A stretch of 64,000 nucleotides of DNA from Odiellus spinosus (Eukaryota; Arthropoda; Arachnida; Opiliones; Phalangiidae): the NCBI GenBank assembly GCA_963920705.1, contig OY987234.1:20293794-20357793 (forward strand), in the 5' to 3' direction. Shown here piece by piece: positions 24,457 to 42,240 of the stretch (position 1 is its first letter; each line of letters opens with the position of its first letter). The translations under genes were made by a program, and so were the position numbers. Under the pieces are notes generated by a model. It was not told the origin of the DNA and did no database searches. It saw nothing but the letters and a program-made list of their open reading frames with translations.

Positions 24457-26801
24457 TCAAACTTTGGGACGGTAAGACAGTTTCATGTCTCCATGATAAA
24501 CTGTCTTGTTGCATTCAATATCCCAAGGCCATAATGTTCTAAGTCTTCTACCTCGTAACTTATCTGGATTCGAGCAAGATCCAACAGCAACCTTTTTGTA
24601 GAATCCAAAAAAAGATTATTTTTTAAAATTATTTCATTATCCATTATGGTAGTTATTTGGTAAATAAGGAAATTACGAGGGATCAGACACTCTTAATTTC
24701 CCTGTACAACTGAGTTCTAAAATTTTGTACACCTGTGAGTTCGCGAGTGTCTGCCCCCTCGGGAAATTCAATGTGTGAAACCAGGAGTGGATTACTATCA
24801 GTTTCCACCCTAATTATGATGTTAATTTGGTCATTTTTGGGTTCTGTTCAAAAATTGGAAAAATAATATCAATTTAGACCTTTTCACGACGAACACGAAT
24901 TGTGCTTTTAAGCTTGAACACCGGAGATCTGCAATTGGAACATTTCTACAGGCGTGTAGAATAGAATCAATCATTGTAAGTGATTCAGATGTCCCAGATT
25001 GATGGAGCAAACCAATTAATGTATTACTTATTGTAGGTCATTCTCCGTGCATTTCGTCTAATCATTTAATCACAAATTTGCAATCGGTTGTAATCGCTAA
25101 AAACTATATCATTGTATTCGGCTTGAAAAGTTTTATCAGGTGCAATTATTTTCTGGTTTTTTTAGACAGCCAAAAATGACCAAATTTCAACATTATTAAC
25201 ATTTACATTTCGATTTCTGTCTCCCAGTAGGGTGTACCAGCACAGAGACGTGTCGCAAAGAATATCATTTCCTATCAATGAACACATTTAGTAAAATAAT
25301 TAGTTGGATTCTTTCATGGTATAATAATTTTTAACAAACCCAAGAGATCGAGACGTGTCAAGTGGCTATTCATGACCCAAACTTCTTCGAATACGCTAAT
25401 GGGTAAAGTGCGCAAATTATTATAATCTAAATCGACTCTTTCGATGAAATTGATGTCTTTGAAAATGTCAATCGGTAAGCTGTCCAGGTCGTTATAACTG
25501 ATTTATTTCAATGAAAAGAAAAGCTATGTTTTAGGAGTAATACGTGGTTTATTTACCCATTGTTTTAGAATTACCTAAGGTAGAGAGACTTCATGACGTT
25601 AGGAGTAGGTAACATGTTTCTTTGTATAGTCGTAAGTCTATTTTCGGATAAGTCCAGAGTGTGTAGTTGAAATATTTTAGCAAAAGCGCCTTCCTCAATC
25701 GAATTAATTTGATTTCCTTTCAAATTCAAATATCGTAGTTTCCTAGGAGGGTAAAAGAACCATTCTTTGTGTAGAATGGTTCCAATTACATACGTGATAC
25801 AATGGCCATTTTTAAAGGGGCCATCTGCTATACAAGTAAATTTTGTTTAAATTCTCAACAAGCGCAAAGATGGCCTACGTATCATTTGTTTGTTTAGTGA
25901 TAAAGGAAGCTTTGCACTTGTTGCCAATTAGAATGGAGGCGCAATTAAATAAGAGGATGGTCCTTTTAATGCTATTGGTGAAACCAAGAATACGATTGAA
26001 AATTACACTAGGAATGTCCAACGCAAATGATGGTCAACTAACGAAGCGACCGGTCCAGGGCGAAGCCGAACTCTTTTCCACACATGTTAGGCTTCGACAT
26101 ATTGGACCGCTCGCTTTGTTGTGAGACGGATATTCCAATCGTAATATTTCTATCATATTCTTGGTGAAACTCGTACTTGTATAAACGTGGGTGATCCGAT
26201 TGAACGATAAATCCAAAGAGTCTAATTCAGTCAGGTTGGACAACGTGTCAAATTTGATTGAATCGTTTAGGAAACAGTTACTCAAAATTAACTTTAAATC
26301 AATAGAAGGTGTTAATTTTCTGCTATGCCCTAATTCATTTTTACTCACGACATACCTCCCTAAGGTGAGTTTCCAGGCCTAGGAAGGCGTGTTCCGTACC
26401 TTCGGTAAAGTGACTAATAGGACTGTGGAACACCTACGAACGAAGTAATTGGAATGGTTTTACTTTTCGAACCGAGCGTAGTTAAATTCTTATACCTGAA
26501 CGCTTGACACCATAGTCTCCAGGAACATGTTGCTGGGTAGAAAACCCATTCTTGAATTGAAAACGCGGAAGTTTTGCACCAATGATTTAGACATACCCCG
26601 AGCGGATGTAAACAGGACATTGGCGTTAGAAATTTCATTGCAGGTTACGAAAGTTTCTAATTTCTCGTCTTTCGCTTCGGTTTTCTCTTGAATACACGAG
26701 CAAGGAAAGATTTTTTCCGAACTTGGACAACTACCATAAGCCTCCTTCCCGAAACAGAGACAAAAAAGTAGAAAACATTCTATCCATCCGAATAAATTCA
26801 T
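24457..26801 (-). CDS. Secreted leucine-rich-repeat protein with LRR-NT and LRR-CT caps
   Basis: Six exons on the minus strand: 26801-26496, 26378-26128 (3' boundary uncertain), 25742-25575, 25497-25340, 25271-25207 and 24591-24457. They total 1083 nt (360 aa) with matching phases. The start gives a signal peptide, MNLFGWIECFLLFCLCFG, followed by the N-cap cysteines (CPSSEKIFPCSC). Repeats follow, such as LDSLDLSFNRITHV, LRYLNLKGNQINSI, LHTLDLSENRLTTI and VDLDYNNLRTLPI. The C-cap reads CDTSLCWYTLL and then SCSNPDKLRG...LWPWDIEC. No membrane helix or anchor is seen after the cap, so secretion is likely. Such proteins usually act in adhesion or recognition; the specific ortholog is not recognised. 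The exon 2 reading frame runs on beyond 26128 to a TGA at about 26031-26033, and the donor I use there is weak. Confidence 0.8.
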
Positions 26802-27629
26802 TATTATTTGAAAGATTCGAAAATTGTTGAGGCCTTGGTGTATGTCAGGACAAAATCATACTATAAAGGTTTCTATGCTTTTATAAATCCCTGTGAAAGT
26901 TGAAGAGCCGCTTGCAATTTTCCTTATCACAACCGTTTTTTCGTAACAGATAAGGTATATCTTTTTTCTAATAATTTGATATTCCTTAATGTAAAGGTAG
27001 TAAGTTTCATTTGAAAATAAATTTTGGCATATATTACAGAGAGAAAACGTTCATCCAGCCAAATTTTTAATGCTTTTTCTGAAATTGTGATTTTATTTGT
27101 TCAAAGAATCGCTTTACACTCTTAAATTTTCCAAATTTTTACATTATTAATTTCATATTTGATATTAAACTATTTCTCTTTATTTTCTAAAGACTTTGAA
27201 ATTTTAATTTAAATGTCACGTGTGGTTTCAGTTTCATAATAGATTTTGAAATTCGAGCCAAAAATTGTAAAGCGCCACTTCAGTGACGTCACGCAGTTGC
27301 CAAAAGCTGTCTGCTTAAACCTTTGAACTTCATTCAAGTGTCGAGAATTATTCAATGGGCCGGTTTTGACTTTATTTTTTATTATTAATAGAAAAAATGG
27401 TAATATTGTTAAGTTTATAAATTTTAAGTTTTATATTTGTTATAGCGATTTTATTGTATATGAAAAACGTAGAGAAAACAGCGAATTTAAGTGCTACCTA
27501 AACTGTTCTACTCTTAAGCCTTGGTTCTATAAGGGAAGTGAAGTGGACATTCTTGTGTCACTGTCACTATTCTACTGATTTACCTAGTCAGATTAAGGAT
27601 TCTTTAGTTTAAGATATTAAACTGTTAAT
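26802..27629. promoter_or_regulatory. Divergent intergenic region between LRR gene and PTH2
   Basis: This is an 828-nt head-to-head interval. It contains a CRE-like GTGACGTCAC core at about 27282-27291 and AT-rich flanks. The open frame at 27366-27578 has no recognisable content. The 5' UTRs of both genes should start here. Confidence 0.45.
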
Positions 27630-28636
27630 ATGGATGAAAGGGGAGCCGCTGATGGCGAAGAAAGTCCGCCGGAAAAATCTGGAGCCACAGCAACTGCTGC
27701 GCCAGCAGGAGCCACGGCAGGGCTGACTGCTCTCACTGGTCAGCGAAACTGGCAAGCAAATGAAGAATATATGTAAGTTTGTTTAAGATTTGATCTTAGT
27801 TTAATATTAAACAATTATATCAAACCATTTTCAGGGTAACATTAATGAGTACCTTGGGGATAAGTAGGAATGCAGCGGAAAAGGTTTAAATTTAATCCAT
27901 AACCTTATTGATATGAAATAAATCAAATTACTCATTGATGTTTTATTTATTTTTTAAGGCTTTGTTTTACACGGGAAACAGGTCACCTGATTTAGCAGCT
28001 GCTTGGATCTTTGAAAATACTGATGCTAATTTAGAAACGCCTCTTGATGTGAGATTATATCAAGTACTCAATTTATCAAAAGAAAGAAAGTAACAAAAAT
28101 AAACTTTTTTTTAGCTTGATGGGGAAGATGGAAGCGATGATGGAGGCGCGGAGCTTTATAAAATGGTTTTTGTTGTAAATACTGCTTTAGAGATGGGAGT
28201 AGGAAAAATTGCCGCCCAAGTGGCTCACGCCACATTAGGAATTCACAGGTTGCTTTTACAAGATGAAAATAAATACGGAACTATGATGTTGGATTGGGAA
28301 GAATTAGGGTAAATTGCCGTTAAATTAATACTAGGGTCTGTTAAAATTATTTAATGTCTATTAATTTAGAGAAACTAAAATTGTTCTGAGGGGAACAAGT
28401 ACTCAACAACTCGTAGAGCTTGAAAAAAGGGCCCTCTCTTTAAATTTACCTACTTATTTAGTTCAAGATGCTGGAAAAACTCAAGTAAATGACTAAATTT
28501 GTAATTTTTACTTTGAAATAAGAACTGATTGGAATCAACCGTTATTTAGATTCCAGCTGGTTCAACTACAGTTTTATGTTTGATGGGACGTTTGGATTTA
28601 GTCGATCAAGTTACTGGCTCGCTTAAACTCTTATAA
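27630..28636 (+). CDS. Peptidyl-tRNA hydrolase, PTH2 family, with N-terminal UBA domain
   Basis: This protein should cleave peptidyl-tRNA that drops off ribosomes, freeing tRNA. Six exons: 27630-27772, 27835-27883, 27959-28048, 28115-28308, 28370-28484 and 28550-28636 (678 nt, 225 aa). An Ala/Gly-rich start is followed by a UBA fold at about residues 36-85 (LMSTLGISRNAAEKALFYTG, SPDLAAAWIFEN). An acidic linker comes next, then the PTH2 domain at about 108-225, with the signature KMVFVVNTALEMGVGKIAAQ and the conserved C-terminus IPAGSTTVLCLMG. The UBA-PTH2 arrangement is the metazoan form distinct from mitochondrial PTRH2, since there is no N-terminal membrane anchor. Introns are short (about 60-75 nt). 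Confidence 0.93.
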
Positions 28637-30521
28637 TTAATTTTTCAAAGGCTGTAGTTAATTATTAATTATGTTCAACAATTTTTTTATTAAATTATTT
28701 GAATATAAATAATATTTCACAACCATTCCCTTTAAGAAAAATTTACAGAAATTAATATGAAGTTTTGAACATCGTGAGTTTCGTGACAGAAATTATATTT
28801 GAAATTTTGAATTCTGCGCATCCTGCAAACAATGAGGTGCTTTTTTTGTTCAGGAAATTTGGTTTATTGACATTATTTTAATGTTTAGTCTGAAATAAAC
28901 ATTTTTTTTAAATTGATTTCAAGGTAATTTACTAATTTTAAATTTTACGTTAAAGGAAGAATGAAGTTTGCTAAACTGAACTTTTAGACAATTCCTTAAA
29001 ATTACAAAAAAAAAAAAACTATATTTAAGAATATATAAATATTATATTCAATGAATATAGAAATCAACTTGTATCTTATTTACAAGAGAGTTTTTAAGGG
29101 AATATGCGCCATTTGTAGAACCCTTTGCGTTTTGATTCTCCCTTTAAAGAGGTCATACAGAGAAATGCAGGGGGCGGAGCTTAACCTCTTCAATTAGAAT
29201 GAACTTAGAAACTACATAAACTTAGAGTTTCCGACTGCTAATCTTATATGTTTTGTTTGTTTTTGTTTTTAATTTCTTTTTTATATAGGAATTGAATGTT
29301 TACACACTTGCCCTGCTTTTAAAGTTTCGATTGCTGGTATGATACCAGTATCTCAACTCCTGGCCATGGGCAACCCTATCTTCTTGAAGTTGTCTAAAGT
29401 TATCTGCTACATAATTTAACATTGAATCTCCGCTTTCATGTTATACAATTGGTCCCGCCCCTGGATTGATATAAACGACCCCTTTAATATGTGCTCCTCA
29501 TTCTTACTAATGACTTTTATATGGTACTCCTGTTTCTTTTACTCCAATACTCCATGGTTTTCTTCCTGACTCACTTAATTTCCCCACACTAGGATTGGCT
29601 ACACTTAATCACGTGCCATACTTAAGGAATTTCTTTAACCACGCCTCTCTTTTTTTCTCCCTTGTTGACGTCGTTGTTCAATGCGATGCAGTTGTGTTTG
29701 TAATTCTATTGCCGCGTCTTGGCACTTTTACCTAAGCCTAATTAAGTTTTTTAATAATTAGAAAATAATTCACCATGTTAACGAATTAATAACGGAGAAA
29801 CGAGTCATGTAAGCGAAATTCCACCGAAGTAAGTATATTATTTTCGAATCAAATTTAATTCGGTTTGTCGTTATCGTCACGACCGAGGCTTATTAAGTTA
29901 TTTCCACAAATTCACAATGATAAATTGATCATTGTGATTTGGTGGTGATAAAGGCGTAACCTAGTCTAGGCCTAAATTGTTGCTTAGGTTTGTTTCTTTA
30001 CAATTACAAATTACAATTTAAACCTAACTTTTTAACCTAAATCCAGCCTAGCTAGGATTTAGGGCGTTGAAATTTTCGCAAGGTTTAACTTTAAGTGAAA
30101 GAAAAGTGCATTATAGGTTATTTAGTTGATGCGTTGGTTTTTAATAGTTTTTGATTTGGCTGATACCAACTTTGCAAGGAGCACCATCCTTTTATCATGG
30201 CCCTTTTGGAATTTTAAAGTTATTCCAATTATTCTTAGTATAGGATGCGATTATAGTTTTTCCTGTACCTTTGACTGCAGTAATTAAAACTTGATAGCTG
30301 ACATTCAGGTTTAAAGCCTAATTTTGCGATGATATTTAACTTATTCATTTAGCTCTATACTATTTCTGAAATTTAATAATACTGTATGTAGTGTATTTAT
30401 ATATCTTACACAACAATAATTTTTTCAGATGCATTTTTTTATTATTTTATCCTTCAAACTGTAACTATGATCTGAAACTGTGCGATCAAGCTATCTTGTT
30501 TTTGGTGTTTTTAATTTGGTG
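28637..30521. other. Intergenic region and probable 5' UTR of PI4KB
   Basis: No coding frame is supported. A donor, GTAAGTA, at about 29829 follows a more CG-containing stretch (29650-29828). A pyrimidine-rich acceptor ends near 30428. An untranslated first PI4KB exon around 29650-29828 is therefore plausible. The interval 29098-29143 is bounded by TTAAGGG and CTCCCTTTAA and may be a tiny MITE remnant. Confidence 0.4.
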
Positions 30522-35797
<5,276 letters not shown>

Positions 35798-36562
35798 GGA
35801 AAAGTTTTGAAAGTTTCAACCATCATCCGGAAATATTTGAGTAAACGGTAAATATTTAATTAAAACAAAACCTGTAGAGGCCTAAGCAGTGTAAAAATAT
35901 TAATAATTCTGGTGCGCAGCAACTAGTGAAGTCCATCCACTTAAATATAGAATTTTTAGGTAAAAAATTAACGTAAAAATGGGGTTTATTAATGTTCGTA
36001 ATTCTGAAACATTTTCATTCGGAAATTACCGGTATTAATGACAATTTCGGCTTTATAGACCCAAGATTTAAGATAAAATGCGTGAATGACTCTCGTGTAA
36101 CTGTTTCATTTTACGCTCTATAAAAATATTGAAGGTGAACGTAAAATCTTTGATCCATAATTTTTAAATTATCTTAAAAATAAAAAAAGTACATTTTAAG
36201 TGTTTTTGGTGATGAAATATAAATTTACCTTTAATCCCGGAGTTTTCCCACCATTAAATATAGCCGTTTCGAACCCGTAGGAACTTCATGAATTCTATTA
36301 TCAAGGTTCAAACAGATATAAATTAATAACCACCCACCCAGTTGTAAAAAAAAAGAAAATTTATAATACACAATCGTAAATTTTTCTTAATGTCTCAACA
36401 ATTTTACACCATTTTAAATTAAACGAGAAACTTTTCGTTGTTTCGTTGTATAAATTTATGTTTTTAAATCCAATATTTAAAAACTATCTTTATATTTTTG
36501 CGTCTCTTCTTTTTTTTTAAATAAAGATGGCTCAGTTTATCGTTTATGAAAAACCTTTTTAA

Positions 36563-37025
36563 AGTGAGAATGAAACCCAACAACAAGCGTTTTTTCTATC
36601 AATTCCTTATCGTATAAATACTACTAATCCCCTAGTAAAAACATTGACAGACAAATCAAAATTAGGTCACGGAATATCGCAATAATCCGAATTTTTCCGC
36701 TTTAAGTGGGTCAAAATATTCAAAATTGTTCACACGAAAATAAAAATTCTTTATATGACTATTTTATTGGTTCCTCTCTTAGAATTTTCGTCCTTATTTT
36801 GCCCTAATTGTTGGAGCCCTAAATTTTGCTAGACGACAGTCCGCAAATAGAAAATTCCCCCAAGACAGAATGAGAAACAATTGTTTGTATATTTTTCACT
36901 CGTGCGCAAAATTCATTGATCAAAAAATTAAATTTACATTCGACATTTAGGATTTTCACCTTAAGCCTATTTAAACAATAAGAAATTACTAGAAGGCCAC
37001 TTGTTGTTGAGTTGCGTTCTTGCAT
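36563..37025. mobile_element. Decayed TTAA MITE
   Basis: It starts AGTGAGAATGAAACCCAAC after TTAA (36559-36562). The right end reads CTTGTTGTTGAGTTGCGTTC then TTGCATTGAA, a mutated form of the family terminus. Inner blocks (CAATTCCTTATCGT, CCTATTTAAACAATAAGAA) match the copies at 6586 and 18184. Confidence 0.55.
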
Positions 37026-37931
37026 TGAAAAAAAAAAGTATTTTCACGACTTATTACGAACAATTGTTTCTATTAAGACCTAAAGGAAGATTATTAGCTG
37101 AAAATTCCACAACCCAATTATTGTTTTCCCTGATTCTTTAAAATTTAAAAGATTTAAATATTCTGCGTGAACTGTTGCGAATACCACGACGACTCTATGA
37201 ATCATTAGAGATAGGTATTAAAATTAGAAAGGTTTATGATTGGCTGTCTCTTATCGTGGCTGCTAATTTGCCTGCAGATCTCTGTAGTGAAATCAACCAT
37301 ACGTTTAGCATAAAAAAACTAATTTTTAATAGAATTCGGGGATGATGACACATTTTAACACAAGGAATCAGAAAAAACTTCATTTCAGCTAATAATATCC
37401 CTTTAAGAGTGTGTGTTTTAAATAATAGGCTAAAAGTATAAATACGTTGCTTATATAGATTTATTCTATATAATAATAATAATTAAAAATAATAGACGAT
37501 TTGATGAAAATCTTTTTCTAAATATATAAATATACGTGTATAAACTAAAGAATTGCGTGAAAAACTGAAAAGATATTTTTTGACGCAAATGAAGTGTCCA
37601 TTTTAAAACTTATATCCTCTGATAATTTCCTCGCAGTATTTTTCCACAAGTTTTTTCTGTTAACTAACGTGTAATGTATGAAAAAAGCTTCACTAATTTT
37701 GGTTCCGGTTGTTGAAATCAAGTTTCGTACCTTCATACGTGATTTAAAATTTAAATAAAATTAAATAGTCTTTAACGTATCAAAATATTAAGTTGAACAA
37801 GTTAATAGGCTTAAGTTTCTTAGTGAAAAAAAAAATTATGATCAAATATTAAGTTAGAAATTGTTCATATTATCATTGCTTCAAGAAGGGTTTGGAATCA
37901 AATTAAATCAAGCGAAAAAATGTTTCTTAAA

Positions 37932-38081
37932 CCCTCTTCAGACGAGGCTTAGTTAGCCGTGGTTTAATCAGATTTAACCGAGGTTTACATAGCCTTCTCA
38001 GTCCAATAAACCTCGGTTAATTGTGATTAAACCTCGGTTAAATCTGATTAAACCGGCTAGTTACGCCTCGTCTGAAAAGGG
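37932..38081. mobile_element. Foldback element with about 54-bp arms
   Basis: The left arm (37932-37987) begins CCCTCTTCAGACGAGGC. The right arm (38028-38081) ends GCCTCGTCTGAAAAGGG. Arms match over about 50 nt including TTTAATCAGATTTAACCGAG. The block AACCTCGGTTAA is repeated again in the loop. It has no ORF. Confidence 0.75.
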
Positions 38082-39459
38082 TATTAAAGGGATAGTTATT
38101 TATTTTGAATCAAAATGAGCATTTGGGCCTAAATTTGATTTCAACTAAATCCATGAAAGCTTGGTTTAAAATTAAAAACTTTTTTTGGATTCCTGAAAAC
38201 CAAAATAACTGTTTTTAACTTAGAACCAGAACTTGATTATGTTTTAGCGAAAGGTTGTATTTCATTTGTATATAATGTAAATTTTAACCAATTTTTTGGG
38301 GGGAAAAATAACGAGTTCGAGTTTCTTGCCCTTAAATTATTTTTCAATAAGATTTTGTATAAAACCAAATTCTGGTTAACTCTTTCCCAAAGGTTGACGA
38401 AATTATGTAAATTATTTTAATTGATTTTTTTTCTTAGGTTTATTACGACCCCAATATTTTTAGCGCCTTAAAAGGTTTTTGGGGTGAGTTTGAAAGAAAA
38501 AAAAAAAGCTTTAATCGTATTTAATCAAACTTTTTAAATAAGAGTAATTTTTTACTGTGGTTGTGTATTGGGTAACTTTTTAAACGGAATCTTCCACTCT
38601 CTTTAAAGCAGTTTGAAACAAAAATATAATTTTCTTTGGGTGAATCTCATAAAAAAAGTCATTAATGTGGGGGTTAAGAATGAAATATATATATATACAA
38701 TGTCCAAAAACTGTTTAAAAAAAACCTCTTTAACAGTACGTATATAAATCTCTCTGTCAAAAATACAGTTTATGTAAAAACTGTTCAACTAGGGGATAAT
38801 TTTTTGGAGAAATACTTGCTATCTAGATATAATAATAAGCTGTTAATTATGCACTATATTGTACATTTTATATTAAAAAGGACATTTTCTATATAATAGG
38901 GAAATTTTAGTTTTTTACGGGCTTAAAATATTGACAGTATGGCGAAGAAAAGTCACATGATGTTACATCGCACTAGCTAGAATGTTAAATGAAATCTAGG
39001 ACAGAAGGGCTTAATGCAAATCAACAGATACCCATTGCACCCAGTTTTTTCCAAAGTAGAAAGACACCCCTTTTCATTTTGTAAGTTTACTACTTAAGTG
39101 TCAAAAATTTTGACTTACTCCACCCAAACAACCAGTCCTGTTACCTTTGGAGCTCCCATTACCAAAGTTTCTACCACCATTCCTTCTACCAAACGAGTAG
39201 GAATCAATTTTAATTAATACCCCACTGCTTTAACCTCCACCAATACCATCAAAGGTAATCTGGGGCAGGGGGTAGCAACTTTGGGAATGAGAGCGAGAGT
39301 TTAACTTTTCATGGCACAGGAGAGCTGGTTCGTGGTATAACTAAAAAACTAGACACTGGCTATGAGTTTGAAAATGAAGAAAACTGATTCCAAGTTACAA
39401 TTTTATTTGTTGTTGTCCAGATAATATAGTGGTTACAATTTCAATTATGGTTTTTCTTT

Positions 39460-42240
39460 TTAATAATTATTATTGTTATTGTTGTTGTTGTTGTTATTAT
39501 TATTGTTGTTATTTCGTTGGTTGTTCCTTCTTCCCCAGCCACCACCTTGTTGATTGTACCCTCCTTTTTGATATCCAGAATCCCTGTCTCGGTAGCCTCC
39601 TTGTTGACCAGCCCCTCGACTGAAGAATGATCCTTGTTTCAACTCCCACAAGCGGTCATTTTGATCGCAGAGATTAGCCATTTTGTCAGCTAGTTGGAGA
39701 GCCAGAGCTTGAATACGAGAAGGTTCAGTACGATGCATGACCACGGACTGAGTAGGTTCGTCTAAAGAAGCCATCAATTCTTCGTTGATTATCATTTTGC
39801 TGATAATGCTGTGAACAATAGGTTTTTCTAATTCAAACATCTCAGCCAAGTTGTCCATGGACATGGAATCGTACACGGCGCTGTAGGTAAACAAATAGGT
39901 TCTGAGGGATTCTTCTTGAATCTTTTGGGCAATCATAACGCGGACTTTGTCAGCTTGGTGGAAGAGGTCCCAAACTTTGCCATTCATCTTCTCATTGATT
40001 ATAAAATTCTTGCAGTTTCTCCAGTTTCCAACTCTCATGGCTTTTGAAGCGGCCACCACGTGTTCCCTCATGCTCTCGGGTGGACCAACCAAAGCTTGCC
40101 GTTCGCTGTTCCTCAATTGATGATGGAAAGATTTACTAATCATTCTTTTTCTTCCTTCAAGTTCGTGAGCCGCCATATACGGTATTTCCAAGAGCATGGC
40201 TGAAACGAGATAAACGCATTCCAATAATTCCAAATTTATGTGCTTGTGGAATGGCATTTGCCGCCTCTTTTCAATCTTTTCTTGTTCGCCAGTTCTTTCG
40301 TGTTGTCTCTGAGGTAAAAGACCTTGAGCCAAAAGTTCCTTGGCTCTGCCTCCGCTCTGAATATCGAGTAAAGCGTTGTGGGCATCCTTGATGTTGCCGT
40401 GACGGAATGAGCAAAGACCCAATTGTACCAGGGCTCTGTTGTACAAGATCTGAGTTGGAGGATCGGCGTGTTGAATAGAATCTTGCAAATGGGACATCAG
40501 CATTAAATCCCTAGCTTCAAACCAGTTGTCGTGTAAAGCGTGGTGGTAGATATGACAAAGCATCGCCTGGGTTCTAATTCTATCAGTGTTATCTTTAGCA
40601 TAGATATATTTGCATAATTTGCTCATAGTTTCAATGCTAGTTTCGACTGGTTCTTCTGGCAAATCCTTTTTCTCTTCATCACCCTCTTTTTCAGTAACAG
40701 CCTCTCCGTTAATCTGCTCAGGATCATTTCCATTTTCTATACTCTCTTCTATTTGTTTTATTTTTAATACATTTGGGTCAAATTTGTAGTAAATATGTTC
40801 GATGTTCCTCAAATATATGCGACAAAGTTCTGAAGAAGTTCCTTTTCCATCAAGATAACCTTGCAATCTTTCAATGATGATGCAAACTGTTTTCTCATCT
40901 TTAAGTCTCTCCACGTACTCTGGCGAGTGAGCATCGCAGCCTTGTAGCATTTTAGTAAATTCTTCATCCAAGCGTTCCACTACAGTCAAAATGCAGCCTC
41001 TTATTCTGTAGGGAGCTGTGGCCAAAGATTCAGAGTCTTCGGATACATGTTCCCCAACCACAAGGGTAGGATTCGCAATGAGAAGATCTAGTAAGATGTT
41101 GATATTTTCTAAACATTTTTGCCAGACTTCCGGTTTCATGCAAGTGGCTATGTTGGGATTATAATCAAAAATGGCAGAGACAATCGCGAATCTAATCTTG
41201 ACTTCCATTCCAGCTCCTAGCTCGTGCGCAGTAGAAATACTTAATAGTTCGCCTAGAAGCTCAATTTGTTCATTTCGATCCGTTCCCTTCTTTCCTCTAG
41301 CCGCTAAAATCTCAACTAGTTTCTTTTGTACTAGTTGATGGTTGATTTCCGCATCCTTAGCAAACATTTTTGGTTTTTCAACTACGATTGGGATTCCCCC
41401 TTTAACATCAACCCAATCTCCATCCCTCTTCTTTCCTTTCTTGTCTCGTTTCTTCTCCCTCTTCTTGACATCTTTCTCGTCCTTTTCACCAGGTTGTTTC
41501 TTCAAAAACTTGAGTGCCAAGTTATCCCCATATTTTTCATCATCGCTGGATGGTTCACTCTCTGTTTCTGAATCCGAAGAGCCCCAGTCAATGGAATCAT
41601 CGTCAGATTCTTCATCATCAGAGCCCTTCAAAAATTTGGACTTGACTTCTTCTCTTTCTTCTTTCACAGCTACCGGAGGTTTGGAATAATCACTGTCAGC
41701 ATCATCGTCGGATTGTTGCTCCTCTTCTTCTTTTTCTTCCTCTTCAGCTTCCGGATTTTCTCTATAATCATTGATGGCACTTTCAAAATCTTTGCAATAT
41801 TTCCTGAGCTTCTGGCGGAGGGTAGCCAGAGACTTGGAGTTGTTCTTCGACATGTTTTTACGCCCATCTCTGTCATCCCAACATTCATTGACAAAATCAT
41901 CAAGTTCTACTAGACAACGGATATAAAATTTTGGAGTAATACCCCCATCTTCCTTCTCTATGACAAGCTTAGCTTTATTCAGAGCTTTCGTAAGGTTTTC
42001 GAAACTAGTTAAAAGTTTGCTCATATCTTTGATTTTCTTGTGATTCTTAATTTGTTTGATAATATCCACTAGCTCTTCGTATCTTTTCTCTCTGGTGCTA
42101 CGAACCACTCTTTTGGTCTCTTCTTCTTCATCGCTGAAGGTAAATTGAGTGGTAAGGGCTTGAGATTTTAAAGGGATTTCCTCTTCTCCTCCGGACGAAG
42201 ATTCCGATTCGGAGTCTGATCCGGCGAAAAAACGACTCAT
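39460..42240 (-). CDS. eIF3c: Eukaryotic translation initiation factor 3 subunit C, single exon
   Basis: eIF3c is a core scaffold of the eIF3 complex on the 40S ribosome and contacts eIF1 and eIF5. This is one uninterrupted 926-aa frame from the ATG at 42240 to the stop at 39460. It opens [20 protein letters not shown] as in orthologs. Acidic and Lys-rich linkers follow at about 165-275. The conserved core includes [52 protein letters not shown] and [20 protein letters not shown]. The PCI domain is at about residues 660-840. The tail is RG/GG-rich ([19 protein letters not shown]) and ends in a run of about 18 Asn encoded by AAT/AAC. Family length is about 910 aa. The absence of introns, when its neighbours are split many times, is notable, but the frame is intact and no retroposition signs such as a poly(A) tail or duplication were seen. 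Confidence 0.97.
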   Translation of the reverse strand: MSRFFAGSDSESESSSGGEEEIPLKSQALTTQFTFSDEEEETKRVVRSTREKRYEELVDIIKQIKNHKKIKDMSKLLTSFENLTKALNKAKLVIEKEDGGITPKFYIRCLVELDDFVNECWDDRDGRKNMSKNNSKSLATLRQKLRKYCKDFESAINDYRENPEAEEEEKEEEEQQSDDDADSDYSKPPVAVKEEREEVKSKFLKGSDDEESDDDSIDWGSSDSETESEPSSDDEKYGDNLALKFLKKQPGEKDEKDVKKREKKRDKKGKKRDGDWVDVKGGIPIVVEKPKMFAKDAEINHQLVQKKLVEILAARGKKGTDRNEQIELLGELLSISTAHELGAGMEVKIRFAIVSAIFDYNPNIATCMKPEVWQKCLENINILLDLLIANPTLVVGEHVSEDSESLATAPYRIRGCILTVVERLDEEFTKMLQGCDAHSPEYVERLKDEKTVCIIIERLQGYLDGKGTSSELCRIYLRNIEHIYYKFDPNVLKIKQIEESIENGNDPEQINGEAVTEKEGDEEKKDLPEEPVETSIETMSKLCKYIYAKDNTDRIRTQAMLCHIYHHALHDNWFEARDLMLMSHLQDSIQHADPPTQILYNRALVQLGLCSFRHGNIKDAHNALLDIQSGGRAKELLAQGLLPQRQHERTGEQEKIEKRRQMPFHKHINLELLECVYLVSAMLLEIPYMAAHELEGRKRMISKSFHHQLRNSERQALVGPPESMREHVVAASKAMRVGNWRNCKNFIINEKMNGKVWDLFHQADKVRVMIAQKIQEESLRTYLFTYSAVYDSMSMDNLAEMFELEKPIVHSIISKMIINEELMASLDEPTQSVVMHRTEPSRIQALALQLADKMANLCDQNDRLWELKQGSFFSRGAGQQGGYRDRDSGYQKGGYNQQGGGWGRRNNQRNNNNNNNNNNNNNNNNY

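Larger units (their letters stand above)
35798..39459. other. Intergenic DNA between convergent PI4KB and eIF3c
   Basis: It contains no supported gene. It holds the PI4KB 3' UTR, a decayed TTAA MITE (36563-37025), an inverted-repeat element (37932-38081), and isolated CCCTTTAA or TTAAAGGG ends at 37390-37398 and 38084-38090. The minus-strand AATAAA at 39412-39417 is the likely poly(A) signal of eIF3c, only about 45 nt past its stop codon. Confidence 0.6.

Noticed and set aside
41335-41913. Plus-strand frames rich in Ser and Phe opposite eIF3c
   Set aside because: They are antisense images of the acidic and Lys-rich eIF3c segment and have no protein likeness.
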